A DNA stretch of 64,000 nt, taken from contig NC_090774.1 in assembly GCF_001761485.1 (NCBI RefSeq), forward strand, positions 124,001-188,000, in the 5' to 3' direction. The translations under genes and the position numbers were made by a program. Of the stretch, positions 41,754-51,454 are shown piece by piece (positions within the stretch are counted from its first letter, which is position 1; each line of letters starts with the position of its first letter). The stretch comes from Yarrowia lipolytica. Its lineage: Eukaryota; Ascomycota; Dipodascomycetes; Dipodascales. Below the pieces are notes generated by a model, which saw only the letters and a list, made by a program, of their open reading frames with translations, did no database searches and had not been told where the DNA came from.

Positions 41754-43605
41754 ACGGCTTGCCTTGCCCTCTCAACGGAGTAGTTGGTTGAAACTTACGA
41801 CCCTGTCCCCTCGACCCTTTCTTACACACCCTACCACTCTCCCTGTGACACCGTGGTATTCTCTGCGGCATTCGTTTCACTCTACAAGTGGCGTGAGGGC
41901 TGAACTGGAGGAAACGTCACGAAACGTGCGCAAGTCCAGTGAGAACCTGCACAATGCTGCAAAGGAGCTGGGCAGCAAGAGCGAGGGCGAAAAGACCGTC
42001 ACAGATACAGACTCAGTCACAGACACAAAGCCAGAAGACAAGCCAAGATGGAAGAGACCCACCAAGGAGGAAATGCTGTCGACTGCCACGGGCTTCTACA
42101 ATCGAATGCGAGTGCGGTTCAAGTGGGCGCTCTTCCGCCAGGACCGACCCACCAACATGGACGACATTTCTGCATTTCTTTCGTGGTTCATGGTCGGTAA
42201 CATTGTGTGGATCGTGCTGGGTACCACCACCTTCTTCTCGTTGGTGCTCTTCACCATGAACACCGTGTTCGCACAGGAATGGATCGCATCCAAGATCGGA
42301 AACATTGTCTCACGACAGACCGGCATGTCTGTCGTCTTTGAGGAGGCAATTGTGCCCCATTGGAAGGGTGGCGTCATCCAGTTTCGCAACGTTTTCGTGT
42401 CCCGAAGGCCTGGAGGCGGACACAAGGCCCGAAAGGGTAGCCAAGGGGAGGCTGCTGCCCTAGCTGGTGAGAAGCAGTATGGCAGCTTGTCATCGGCTCC
42501 GCCGGACGATGACGGCAACTACACACAATTTGACCTGACCATCGAGACAGTGGATGTGACCCTGTCGTTTTCGAAATACATGTCAGGAAAGGGTATCCTC
42601 AAGGAGGTTGAGGTTAAGGGAATTCGAGGAGTGGTTGATCGGAACCATCTACGATGGAAACGCAACCAGGACCCTCGAAACAATCGAAACGTACATAAGA
42701 CCGGCGATTTTGAGATTGAAAACTTCAAGCTCGAAGACGCGCTGGTGTCTCTGCATCAGCCGGGCAGAGACAAGCCCTTCAACGTATCTGTGTTCAACAT
42801 GGAGTTGCCCCAGCTCCGAAAGCACTGGTTGTTCTACGATCTACTATCTGCCAACAACCTGAGTGGATCGTATGACAACTCCCTGTTCACCATCCACCCT
42901 CGGCAGATTCACGGAGTGCCTTCTTCGCAACTCAACGAAGACAAAACCTGGAAGAAGGTATCTCGTCTGAGAGTTGATAAGGTGAACATTGAGCACCTCA
43001 ACCGAGGAGTTCAGGGCGCGTTCGGCTGGATTGTGTCAGGAAACGTGGACCTTCTGGCCGACCTCATGCTTCCTTCAGATACTGACGACTACACGATGTC
43101 TGAAATGATGAAGGACGTACTAGAGAGATGGGAGCATACTCTGATGCGTCGAGGCCGAAAATCAGGTGACCCCATTTCCATGCCAGGTGGAAGCCACTCG
43201 GATGAGCCTCTAACAACCTCTGCACAGGCCGCGCAGGCTCAGAAATACCTGGTCCTGGACTTGCGTGTCCAGCTCAACGATGTGCGGGCAGCAGTTCCGC
43301 TGTTCAACACTGACCTCAACTACGTCAACAACGCCATGATCCGACCCATTGTGGCGTACATAAACTCTCGAGACACATATATCCCCATTAACTGCCGTGT
43401 GGTCAAGAAGGTTGACGACTTTGCTGGCTCGTGGACCATGTACGACTCCGGTCTCATGGACAACATTTCGGAGGAGGTTTACCAAGCATTTGCCGAAAAT
43501 GTGAGCAACGATGAGGCGAGACATCGACGAATGAAGAAAGTCAGTCTGTGGTCTCTGCAGCTTGCCGCGCAGCTTCTGCTGCTTAGTATAGGTACAATTG
43601 CCTAA
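41716..43605 (+). CDS. MDM31: mitochondrial inner-membrane protein Mdm31/Mdm32 family
   Basis: The 629-residue protein has an Arg-rich presequence (MATLHRVSRLCTRRLALPSQR), a membrane segment at about 159-182 (NIVWIVLGTTTFFSLVLF), the family block IVSRQTGMSVVFEEAIVPHWKGGVIQFRN after it, a large intermembrane-space domain and a second hydrophobic segment at the extreme C terminus (about 613-629). This is the Mdm31/Mdm32 layout. These proteins are needed for normal mitochondrial shape, inheritance and cardiolipin-linked lipid homeostasis. By the block sequence I favour Mdm31, but one gene may serve for both. A short overlapping upstream ORF precedes it. It is two genes from SHE9, another mitochondrial-shape gene. 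Confidence 0.82.
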   Translation: MATLHRVSRLCTRRLALPSQRSSWLKLTTLSPRPFLTHPTTLPVTPWYSLRHSFHSTSGVRAELEETSRNVRKSSENLHNAAKELGSKSEGEKTVTDTDSVTDTKPEDKPRWKRPTKEEMLSTATGFYNRMRVRFKWALFRQDRPTNMDDISAFLSWFMVGNIVWIVLGTTTFFSLVLFTMNTVFAQEWIASKIGNIVSRQTGMSVVFEEAIVPHWKGGVIQFRNVFVSRRPGGGHKARKGSQGEAAALAGEKQYGSLSSAPPDDDGNYTQFDLTIETVDVTLSFSKYMSGKGILKEVEVKGIRGVVDRNHLRWKRNQDPRNNRNVHKTGDFEIENFKLEDALVSLHQPGRDKPFNVSVFNMELPQLRKHWLFYDLLSANNLSGSYDNSLFTIHPRQIHGVPSSQLNEDKTWKKVSRLRVDKVNIEHLNRGVQGAFGWIVSGNVDLLADLMLPSDTDDYTMSEMMKDVLERWEHTLMRRGRKSGDPISMPGGSHSDEPLTTSAQAAQAQKYLVLDLRVQLNDVRAAVPLFNTDLNYVNNAMIRPIVAYINSRDTYIPINCRVVKKVDDFAGSWTMYDSGLMDNISEEVYQAFAENVSNDEARHRRMKKVSLWSLQLAAQLLLLSIGTIA

Positions 43606-43750
43606 ATGTATATAGTAATGAAGTGATGATTTGACTAAATACGATTGTAGTGATTGTATACAAGAAGATGTTTTTGATGTGGTTCCAATCCTTTTTTCGG
43701 TGAATGATAAATATGCTGTTAATGTACATAAAGTAGTATACAATGGAGAT

Positions 43751-44866
43751 TTAACGACGACGAGCCCGGTCCCTGTCTCGATCTCGACGATTATTGTCAC
43801 GATCTCTATCTCTTCTATCTCTTCTATCACGATCTCGGCGGTCCCTCTCGTCCCGGTCCCGGCGATCCCTGTCTCTTTCACCTCCTCTATCTCGTCTTCT
43901 TCTGTCATTGTCCGTTTGGCTGCTTCTATCATCCTCTCCTCGACGACCTCTCCTATCTCTATCTCCTCTGTCCCGATCTCTATCATCGTCTCGTCTATCT
44001 CGATCACGTCTTGAGGATCTTTTAGGACTCCTTTCTCGATCACGGTCGCGATCACGAGAGCTATGGGGTCTTCTTGAGTCCCGATCTCTTCGGGAGTCAT
44101 AGCTTCCTTCTCTTTCCTGATCAATAGCTCCATCTCTCTCACTCTCCCTCTCCTTCTCCACCTGCTTCTCGTCGACAATCTCGCCGGTACGCACGTTTCG
44201 CATTACGACAGGCGTGTACTCTGGTTTGGGACGGGAAGCCTTGCCCCAGGTCCCTAATTCCTCAGGTAAATGCTCCTCCAGCGTTTTAGCACCGAGTCCC
44301 AACAACGCAGGCCGCTTATCGGGCACCTTAGCGGCCTGTGTAACGACCCTCTGGGGCAACGCACTTTCCATACCTCGAAACAAGGCAGCTCCAAAGTCCT
44401 CCACGGGCATCGAAGCGTAGTCTTCTACCGACGCCATATCTGGAAGTGCATTGATATCCTGCCGCAGTGCCTGCAGTTCCCGTTGTTCCTGAATCTTACC
44501 ACCTCGAGAAGCAAATACAGAAAGCCCGTACTGAGGCTTCCACTCCTCTACCTCTTCGTTTTTTGGTGGGTTCTCTTCCTCTTGAGCCAGATCAGCTTCT
44601 CGCCTCTCGACCAGATCCTGTCGCCAGTTCTTCTCCTCCAGATAAATGATCTTCTTGGTCTTGGCCTTCTCTTCTCGGAGACGGGTCTCCTCTTCTAGCT
44701 TGAGTCGTTCTTTTTCGGGAAGCTCTCCGGCAACAAATTCGGACACTTGCTTGACATTTGAGGTTTCCTTCTCGATCTCGAAAAGCGATCCATGCGATTC
44801 CTCCGGCCGCTGTTCCTTCTTGGGTCTTGTATCCGCTTTGCTACCCTTGAGATTGAACGAGATCAT
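43751..44866 (-). CDS. SPP2: pre-mRNA-splicing factor Spp2 (GPKOW family)
   Basis: The G-patch-like signature YASMPVEDFGAALFRGM (150-166) with RPALLGLGAK (185-194) identifies the Spp2/GPKOW family. Spp2 binds and activates the DEAH helicase Prp2 during spliceosome activation. The protein starts at ATG 44866 (MISFNLKG) and has 371 residues; the frame is open further upstream but no conserved sequence lies there. The N-terminal 100 residues are charged and helical. From about 240 to the end it is an Arg/Asp repeat tail (DRDRDR and DRRDRDR units) that yeast Spp2 (185 residues) lacks; RD/RE tails are common in splicing factors of intron-richer organisms. It ends 145 bp from MDM31, tail to tail. 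Confidence 0.85.
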   Translation of the reverse strand: MISFNLKGSKADTRPKKEQRPEESHGSLFEIEKETSNVKQVSEFVAGELPEKERLKLEEETRLREEKAKTKKIIYLEEKNWRQDLVERREADLAQEEENPPKNEEVEEWKPQYGLSVFASRGGKIQEQRELQALRQDINALPDMASVEDYASMPVEDFGAALFRGMESALPQRVVTQAAKVPDKRPALLGLGAKTLEEHLPEELGTWGKASRPKPEYTPVVMRNVRTGEIVDEKQVEKERESERDGAIDQEREGSYDSRRDRDSRRPHSSRDRDRDRERSPKRSSRRDRDRRDDDRDRDRGDRDRRGRRGEDDRSSQTDNDRRRRDRGGERDRDRRDRDERDRRDRDRRDRRDRDRDNNRRDRDRDRARRR

Positions 44867-45496
44867 GGGGAATAGTATCTTGTGTTGTACCGTATGTGTT
44901 GAGACGGTATAAGACTTTCGGGAAGTGTAAATACTTAGTGCAGTCTTGTGCAGCTGATATGTGCACCACGAGTACATACAGTATTCTGCTGGTAATGGCA
45001 GTGACGTATGACTACTGTGCTGTATTGTAATCGTAGGTGTTACTCGTTCAGCTGAACGATATGATATTTGATCGCGTGTTTTTCAGTCATCTTTTATCGA
45101 AGAGTGATCGGTGTCTATACGCAATTACACAACCTCCATTGGTGTTTAACAAGATCTCCCAGCAGCTCAACTGTCTGCAAAGTGATTACTTGAACGTACA
45201 GGTAAAGTGTAGCACAAACAATGCCCTATTGGGACATAGAGTCAACTGTAGTATATATACAACACCGTTCTCACGTTTGATCCATTTTTTCCCCCTTGAC
45301 ACTTATCTCAGCGTAATAGTATCGTACAGGGACCAGTATCAAAATTCTTATCCCCCAACCACTAATCTACTCCCAACCTTATCGCCATGCAGACGAGCAG
45401 AATAAAATTAAAGGGCGTATTGGGCCTCTAGATTTTGGGAAAAAAGAAATCACCGTGTTTTGGACGTGAGTAAGTGGAGTTCTACGTCATAACACG
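44867..45496. promoter_or_regulatory. divergent promoter region SPP2 / SHE9
   Basis: 630 bp between start codons. A/T-rich with a TATATATAC word near 45253-45261. Small frames are without coding bias. Confidence 0.5.
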
Positions 45497-47239
45497 ATGC
45501 TGACAAGACGCATGCAGTGTCTGCGGGGCGCCGGTGTCTTTAGAACCGTTGCCGCCCTCCCACTACTGGCACAACGACCCAACTTCTACAGGCCCTTGAC
45601 GTGTTCTGCTCTGAGGAGGAACAATGATCACAGCTACCGCCACGAGAGTCGTAAAGACAAGGAGATGCAGGATCTCAAGGAGTCGAGAAAGATGCGCGAG
45701 CAGGAGGCCTTGGACGACGCCGCGTTTCGAAACACGTTTGAATTCGCTGTGGAAAAGACGCGAGATTCAGATGGCAAGTCACCGGAACCCGAAGTTGAGA
45801 TTGATGTAGACAGAGAGGCCCAGACTCCCTGGGATCCTGTGGGCTCGCAGTCACGACATGAAACACGCCAGGAACACCGCGAACGATTTGACGATATCAA
45901 AAAGACGCTGCCTTCTTCTGTCCATGAAAGCCAACCCCAGATGTACAAATGGTTTGGAGAGAAGATGGATCAGATCCAGGCTGGAGCACTCACGGCTGGC
46001 CAGACGCTCAATGAGGTCACCGGATACAAGGCGATTGAGAAGTTGAAGCTGTCAATTGAGAAGCTCGAGGACGAGGTGTTGGAGGCACGAGCCGAGGTTA
46101 GAGAAGCAAAGAGAATGTACTCGGATGCCATCTCGGAGCGGTCCAACAGTCAACGGGAGGTCAATGAGCTTCTTCAGAGAAAGCACAACTGGACTCCTGC
46201 TGATCTGGAGCGATTTACAGAGCTGTATCGTAACGACCATGCGAATGAACATTCGGTTAATGATGCCAAGAAACGACTAGGAGAGTGCGAACATCACGTT
46301 GAGGATCTGACTTTGCAGTTAAGCAAGCAGATTCTCACGCGGTATCATGAGGAGCAGATTTGGTCCGATAAGATCAGACGGGCTTCGACCTGGGGAACGT
46401 GGATCCTTATGGGATTCAACGTTGTCTTGTTCATTGTTGTTCAGCTTGGATTGGAGCCCTGGAAACGAAGACGCCTGGTGGGCTCGTTCGAAGACAAGGT
46501 GAAGGAGAGCCTTCAGGAATGGGAAGCTCGAAATGAGGCCCGACGTCTCGAAGAGGCTACTATGGCTGCCACTGCTACTCAGGCCATCACCGAGCTCCAG
46601 CGTAGAATTGAGTCTCCCCACGTCAGCAAGGCTGATGTCGTGGAAGCAGAGGCCGAGATTAACTCCATCAAGACCAACCTGGCCACCTGGTTCAAGGAGC
46701 GAGAAGAGGAGGAGAAGGAGGAGATTGCCAAGGAGGCTCATGAGCTGGCTGTGATTGCAGAGGACCCCGATATGACCGATGTTCATCATAAACCTCATCC
46801 TCCTCAGCCAGTTGATACAGAACGGGTGGTGCGTCCTCATCTTGTGGAGAACTTTGAGCATCATGTTGCTGATCCTGTCCATCACCCTACTCTTCCTATC
46901 ACATCTACACCTGTTTTGGAAGAGGATGCCCCTCCCCCTAGAATCCATCCTCTGGTCCAAATGTCTCCTGATTCACCTGACGATGGTACCAAAACATTTA
47001 CAGCCACTAGAGATGGCTACGACGTGCATCCCTTGGTTGTGCGACCCACCACTCCTCCGCACTTTATGCTGCAGGTCTGGGGGGCAGCCAAGTTGTCGGT
47101 GGAGTCTGCTACCAACAAGACCGTGGCTGTGGTTCGAAGCACCTTCCAGACAGCTGAGCAGCGGCCGTTCGAGTCCACCATTGTCGCATCTTTGGGTGGT
47201 CTTTGTGGCGGTCTTGTGACATTTTTATATCTCAGATAG
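45497..47239 (+). CDS. SHE9: mitochondrial inner-membrane protein She9/Mdm33
   Basis: The 580-residue protein begins with a basic presequence (MLTRRMQCLRGAGVFRTVAAL). A coiled coil of roughly 90 residues (about 180-285, ELLQRKHNWTPADLERFTELYRNDH inside it is the family hallmark) precedes a membrane segment at about 299-320 (TWGTWILMGFNVVLFIVVQLGLEPWKRRRLV). A long charged region and a second hydrophobic segment at 560-580 close the protein. She9/Mdm33 is a matrix-facing inner-membrane protein whose excess or loss changes mitochondrial division and cristae shape. It is longer than yeast She9 (456), mostly in the C-terminal part. Confidence 0.88.
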   Translation: MLTRRMQCLRGAGVFRTVAALPLLAQRPNFYRPLTCSALRRNNDHSYRHESRKDKEMQDLKESRKMREQEALDDAAFRNTFEFAVEKTRDSDGKSPEPEVEIDVDREAQTPWDPVGSQSRHETRQEHRERFDDIKKTLPSSVHESQPQMYKWFGEKMDQIQAGALTAGQTLNEVTGYKAIEKLKLSIEKLEDEVLEARAEVREAKRMYSDAISERSNSQREVNELLQRKHNWTPADLERFTELYRNDHANEHSVNDAKKRLGECEHHVEDLTLQLSKQILTRYHEEQIWSDKIRRASTWGTWILMGFNVVLFIVVQLGLEPWKRRRLVGSFEDKVKESLQEWEARNEARRLEEATMAATATQAITELQRRIESPHVSKADVVEAEAEINSIKTNLATWFKEREEEEKEEIAKEAHELAVIAEDPDMTDVHHKPHPPQPVDTERVVRPHLVENFEHHVADPVHHPTLPITSTPVLEEDAPPPRIHPLVQMSPDSPDDGTKTFTATRDGYDVHPLVVRPTTPPHFMLQVWGAAKLSVESATNKTVAVVRSTFQTAEQRPFESTIVASLGGLCGGLVTFLYLR

Positions 47240-50159
47240 AGCATACAATCACGTATGTAGTAATGATTAGAATGACCATGAATGTGGAGAACAATGTGCA
47301 AGTACACTGTACTGTACAGTACTTGCACGATACTTGTAGGTACAAGCAACGACTTGGATGCTCAAAACAATGACTTCTACGGTATATCAGTGAGACATAT
47401 ATTCTGGGGAAGAATGATTACAAGTACATACATGACTCACTGAAAAACGTGTAGAAAGACTTATTAAGACACAAGGCTCGTACAGTACCAGGCAAAATTA
47501 ACCCAGAAGTCTTCCATTAACTAGGTCCTACCCCTATCCCTTGCCATCCTTCTCCGTCGAGTCTTGTTTACTGTAGGTGAGTCACGGTGTTGTTGTATTA
47601 TGATGGGTAGTCCTTGTTAAATCAAACCTCATAAAGCTACAGTATTGTACAAGAAGTTATGGTATCTACTGTACACTTACAAGTGCATTCAAGTGCCGTA
47701 TTTGTACAGTATGTATCGTACTCGTAACTTGAATAGTATGTACTTGCGATACATAGCACAGCATCTATAACTACAGTAGAAATACCGGCACTTGTATTTG
47801 TACCGCGGCTTGTCATTGGTGCTCATTTCGCGTGTATATGGGATAGGCAAGCATAGCAGGTTTTCTTTGTGCTGGTCGACTCGAAACTCATCCCCGCCGC
47901 TTCTCACCTGCTTAAAGCCGACACATTTACAATCTACGAGGCCGGATATGTACGAGTACGCTGCAGCTCCGAGGACTATTCCAGTTCCAGTGCCATCATA
48001 GCAAATGAGTATGGCGACAAGTCAAATCTGCCCACTTTTAGCAGCACAAAGAGACTCGCTAATTGAGCAAGTGTACTACTTGTACAGTAGTTACAGTAAT
48101 ACACGAATATGGTGACCCCCAATCACGTCGGAAGTTCGGTTGAACTGCACGGTTCTGAACACAATGGCTTCAATCAAGGGGAGATTTACGAAGGCATCCT
48201 GTTGTAATATTCATTTGACATTCCCCCCGCACCAGATGCTGGTGTGCCAAGTGTTCCAGGGCCCGGAACCCCTCTCCCGGTCAGTGGGCAGAAAAAATAT
48301 GAACCGCAGAACCCCTTTCCTAGCATCTGCAGCTACCCCACTTCTTCATCTAACGGGCTGGTTCCAATGTGGCACAAACTGGCCATTTCTTGTCCCTTTT
48401 ATCTTTTGTTCTTGTGTCGAAACAAGGCGCGATGCTGCCCCATGCACCAATGAATGCACTATGAGCGCAAATCATGCTATGCAGGCTGTCACAGGACAAC
48501 GGAATCCAGGGTGGTTTTGTAGTTGCCTCCAATTATATGCCGACATTTTCGTCTCTCTACACACTCCAGGCTTGGCCTTTTTATGCTTTGACTGACGCAC
48601 TCGTACAATTCTCCCTGTGAAGGACCCACACAAAAGTGAAGGCAGTTTGCGACCTCTGTAGCTAAGCTCAAACGGTCTCGAAATACGGCAGTTAGACAGC
48701 GCGAACGTTGTATAGGGAGAGACACAAGAAAACAGACTCAAACAGCTATCTTAATTGAAGGGGTCTCACACCTTGTCTTTGACTGGGTTCGTCCTGTTGC
48801 GGGAGAGTCGTATCGGAAACTGTTCAGTTCTATTACGGCAATACGAACACAACTACAACAGTTGTGGAGAGTGTATCTACGTCGGAGCGATATTGCCGCG
48901 GAGCGGCAGATTACAGCTCAAGTACCAATGGGGAAGTTTTTCAACAGCATTCAAGCACATAATGTTACGAGCTTGAGGTTGTAAGCACAATCAATCAAGT
49001 AATTCACAGCAAACGCAACCACTGTAGAGCTATTGGAGAGGGCTTAATTAGTCAAGCTCAAAGTTCGAGACAGGAAACTTATACGACCCCAGGTAAAATA
49101 AATGGTCCTTTAGAACGAGGTACATAGCAGAGGTCTATAGTAGTAATTCCAGGCTGACGATATGAATAATCACTCACATACTTACATGCACAAATGACGT
49201 GGGTCCCCCACCGGAAGCCCACCACATGCCAATAATGGCGAATCTATTTTTACACCCGCATAAAAAAGTCAGTCCAGAACAGAATAGAAGCCGGTTCTGC
49301 GAAATGGGTACTGTGCTGCTGTAGGTATTCAAATAGAATTCACAAGAGGAGAGGCTCTTTTTGAGAGGAAAAACCGTAACCCTAAATTTTTCGTGAGATT
49401 TTGGTACATCTTGTACGTAGAAAAACACGCTTAGCAAGGCCATCGTGCATTGTTGGGGGGCATCTCTAGTGTTAAATCGGTCTGAAATGGGCTTGGTTCA
49501 TTATGTTGAGCTGCTGGCGCCATGTGGAGCTTGAGTCCAGGGATCTACAGAGACCAACGCTGCTGTGGACGATCTTCATTGTTCCCCACACGACTTAGAG
49601 TTGATCAGACACACTATCGGGGTCTCCAATTATACTATATGAGACTGCGCTTTTTGCTCTATATTCTCGATTTCATTGTGTATCGACAACACCTCCAGCT
49701 TCACGGTGCAGGACGATGCATCTCAGAAAGCGAAAACCGAAGCGGCGACTGTTTTTTTGCCTTGGACGCCCGCATTGGTTCGGTATTTAGCTCAGAAAAA
49801 GATGTAACACTTTGGTAGCGCGATGGAATAACGGTGGATCAACGGCCAATAACGGTTTTCATAAGGGGCTATGACAGTCACAGAAAATCCGACTAGAGTG
49901 TACTCTGTAGACTCCTTGACACACCCCTGCGGACTGGTGGCACCTCTCCCCACCCCCTCAATTCTTGGCTACATCAACATGCATGGAAATCCCTTGGTAT
50001 TCCGTAAATGACATCTGCAATGACGCAACAGCTGAACCTTTCTCCCTAACCATCATGGCTCATATGCCTGAGCCGTCTGTGCCACAGACTTATTGCACGT
50101 AGTACATATACGACCTTCGCCCCATGTAATGTCTCTTACACAAACACATCTTATACAAA
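47240..50159. other. 2.9-kb gene-free stretch
   Basis: No supported gene. It begins with the SHE9 3' UTR and a long inverted repeat (listed). TACTTGTA words occur near 47331 and 48076. An open frame at 48140-48595 starts with TTG and lacks coding bias. The right end holds the promoter of the wall-protein gene. Confidence 0.5.
47296..47328. repeat. inverted repeat, 10-bp arms, after SHE9
   Basis: GTGCAAGTAC (47296-47305) and GTACTTGCAC (47319-47328) are exact reverse complements around a 13-nt loop made of overlapping TGTAC words. It starts 57 bp past the SHE9 stop codon, so it may form a hairpin in the 3' UTR. Confidence 0.9.
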
Positions 50160-51197
50160 ATGGTCGCCATCAAGAACACCCTCGCTCTCACTGTCCTCGC
50201 CTCTGTGGTCTCTGCTCAGAACCCCATTGTCGCCTCTCTCATCAACGACATTGTTGAGGGTATTGCTGCCGCTAAGACCGACAACGACATCTCCGACGAG
50301 GCTGCCACCTCCGAAATCCAGTCTGTTGTTGGTATCATCCAGCAGAACACCGATGTCCAGCAGCTCGTTTCCCAGGTGATCCCCATCGCCGCCATGGGCC
50401 TGAACGACGACAACTTCCCCCAGGTTCTGTCCGCCGCACACGCCACTCTTGAGGCCTTCCAGGGCTCTCCCGAGTACCCCGAGGCCGTCAAGGGTCTTAA
50501 GGATGTTCTCCCTCACTACGATGTCCAGGAGGCTCTCGGTAACGTGCAGAACAACCTTGGTAACGTCCTTGCTCTTATTACCCCCTCTCTCCCCACCCTG
50601 ACCCCCAACCACTCCGAGCAGTGGGAGGCCGCCACCAAGAACGTCCAGGCTCTTGCTGCCTCCCTTGGCTTCCTCCCCGGTGGAGATGACAAGCAGGCTG
50701 AGGCCACCTCCGCCGAGGCCTCCAAGACCGAGGCTTCTGCCTCTGCTTCCGCCACTGAGGCTTCATCCAAGGCTGAGGCCACCTCTGAGGCTCCCAAGTC
50801 CGAGGAGGCTTCCAAGACCGAGGAGTCCAAGTCTGAGGAGTCCAAGGCCGAGTCTAAGACTGAGGACGCCTCTTCTGCCGCCGCCACCTCTGCTGAGGCC
50901 TCTAAGACCGAGTCCAAGGCTGAGTCCAAGACCGATGCCTCTGCTTCTGCCTCCGGCTCTGCTTCTGGCTCTGCTTCTGGCTCTGCTTCCGGCTCTGCTT
51001 CCGGCTCTGCTGCTGCCTCCTCCAGTGCTGAGTCTTCCAAGCCCACCTCCGCCTCTGTCTCTGCCACTGGTGGCCCTTCTGTCGCTCCCTCCGCTTCTCC
51101 CACTGTCACCGCTGAGCAGGGCAACGGTGCTTCTGCCTACAACCTCGCCCTCGGCGGCGTTGTCGGTGCTGCTGCCATGGTTGTTGCTCTTCTCTAA
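50160..51197 (+). CDS. GPI-anchored cell-wall or surface protein, Ser/Ala/Glu-rich
   Basis: The 345-residue product has a cleavable signal peptide (about 1-19, ending VVSA) and ends in a hydrophobic tail (AYNLALGGVVGAAAMVVALL) after small residues near GNGAS, the pattern for GPI attachment. Residues 20-175 form a soluble helical domain I do not recognise. Residues about 175-320 are low complexity: Glu/Ser/Lys/Ala repeats (SKTEESKSEESKAESK-like), then SASG repeats, likely heavily O-mannosylated. Codon use is extremely biased (GCC, TCC, AAG, GTC), so the gene should be strongly expressed. A wall or plasma-membrane role is inferred. The repeats may vary in copy number. Confidence 0.78.
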   Translation: MVAIKNTLALTVLASVVSAQNPIVASLINDIVEGIAAAKTDNDISDEAATSEIQSVVGIIQQNTDVQQLVSQVIPIAAMGLNDDNFPQVLSAAHATLEAFQGSPEYPEAVKGLKDVLPHYDVQEALGNVQNNLGNVLALITPSLPTLTPNHSEQWEAATKNVQALAASLGFLPGGDDKQAEATSAEASKTEASASASATEASSKAEATSEAPKSEEASKTEESKSEESKAESKTEDASSAAATSAEASKTESKAESKTDASASASGSASGSASGSASGSASGSAAASSSAESSKPTSASVSATGGPSVAPSASPTVTAEQGNGASAYNLALGGVVGAAAMVVALL

Positions 51198-51454
51198 GCA
51201 AAAGAACTCTAGTTTAGTATCGTTACACCAGCTCCAAATAATTAATTTATGATAATGACATTTGCATTTGTGCTCGTATTATTTTAAGTCTGACACGAGT
51301 CTAACCTTTAGTGCCCCGTTGAAATATGCACCCTTAAAACTGCGCTAATGCAGCTACTTATACCAGTAGCAAGTTAGGAGTAACATAAAAGTAAAATAGG
51401 TACTATTTATACTTATCAAACGATAGAAATCACCTACCAAATCCAATAAATTAA

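Noticed and set aside
48140-48595. 151-codon plus-strand frame
   Set aside because: It starts at TTG; from the first ATG nothing is recognisable and codon use is random.
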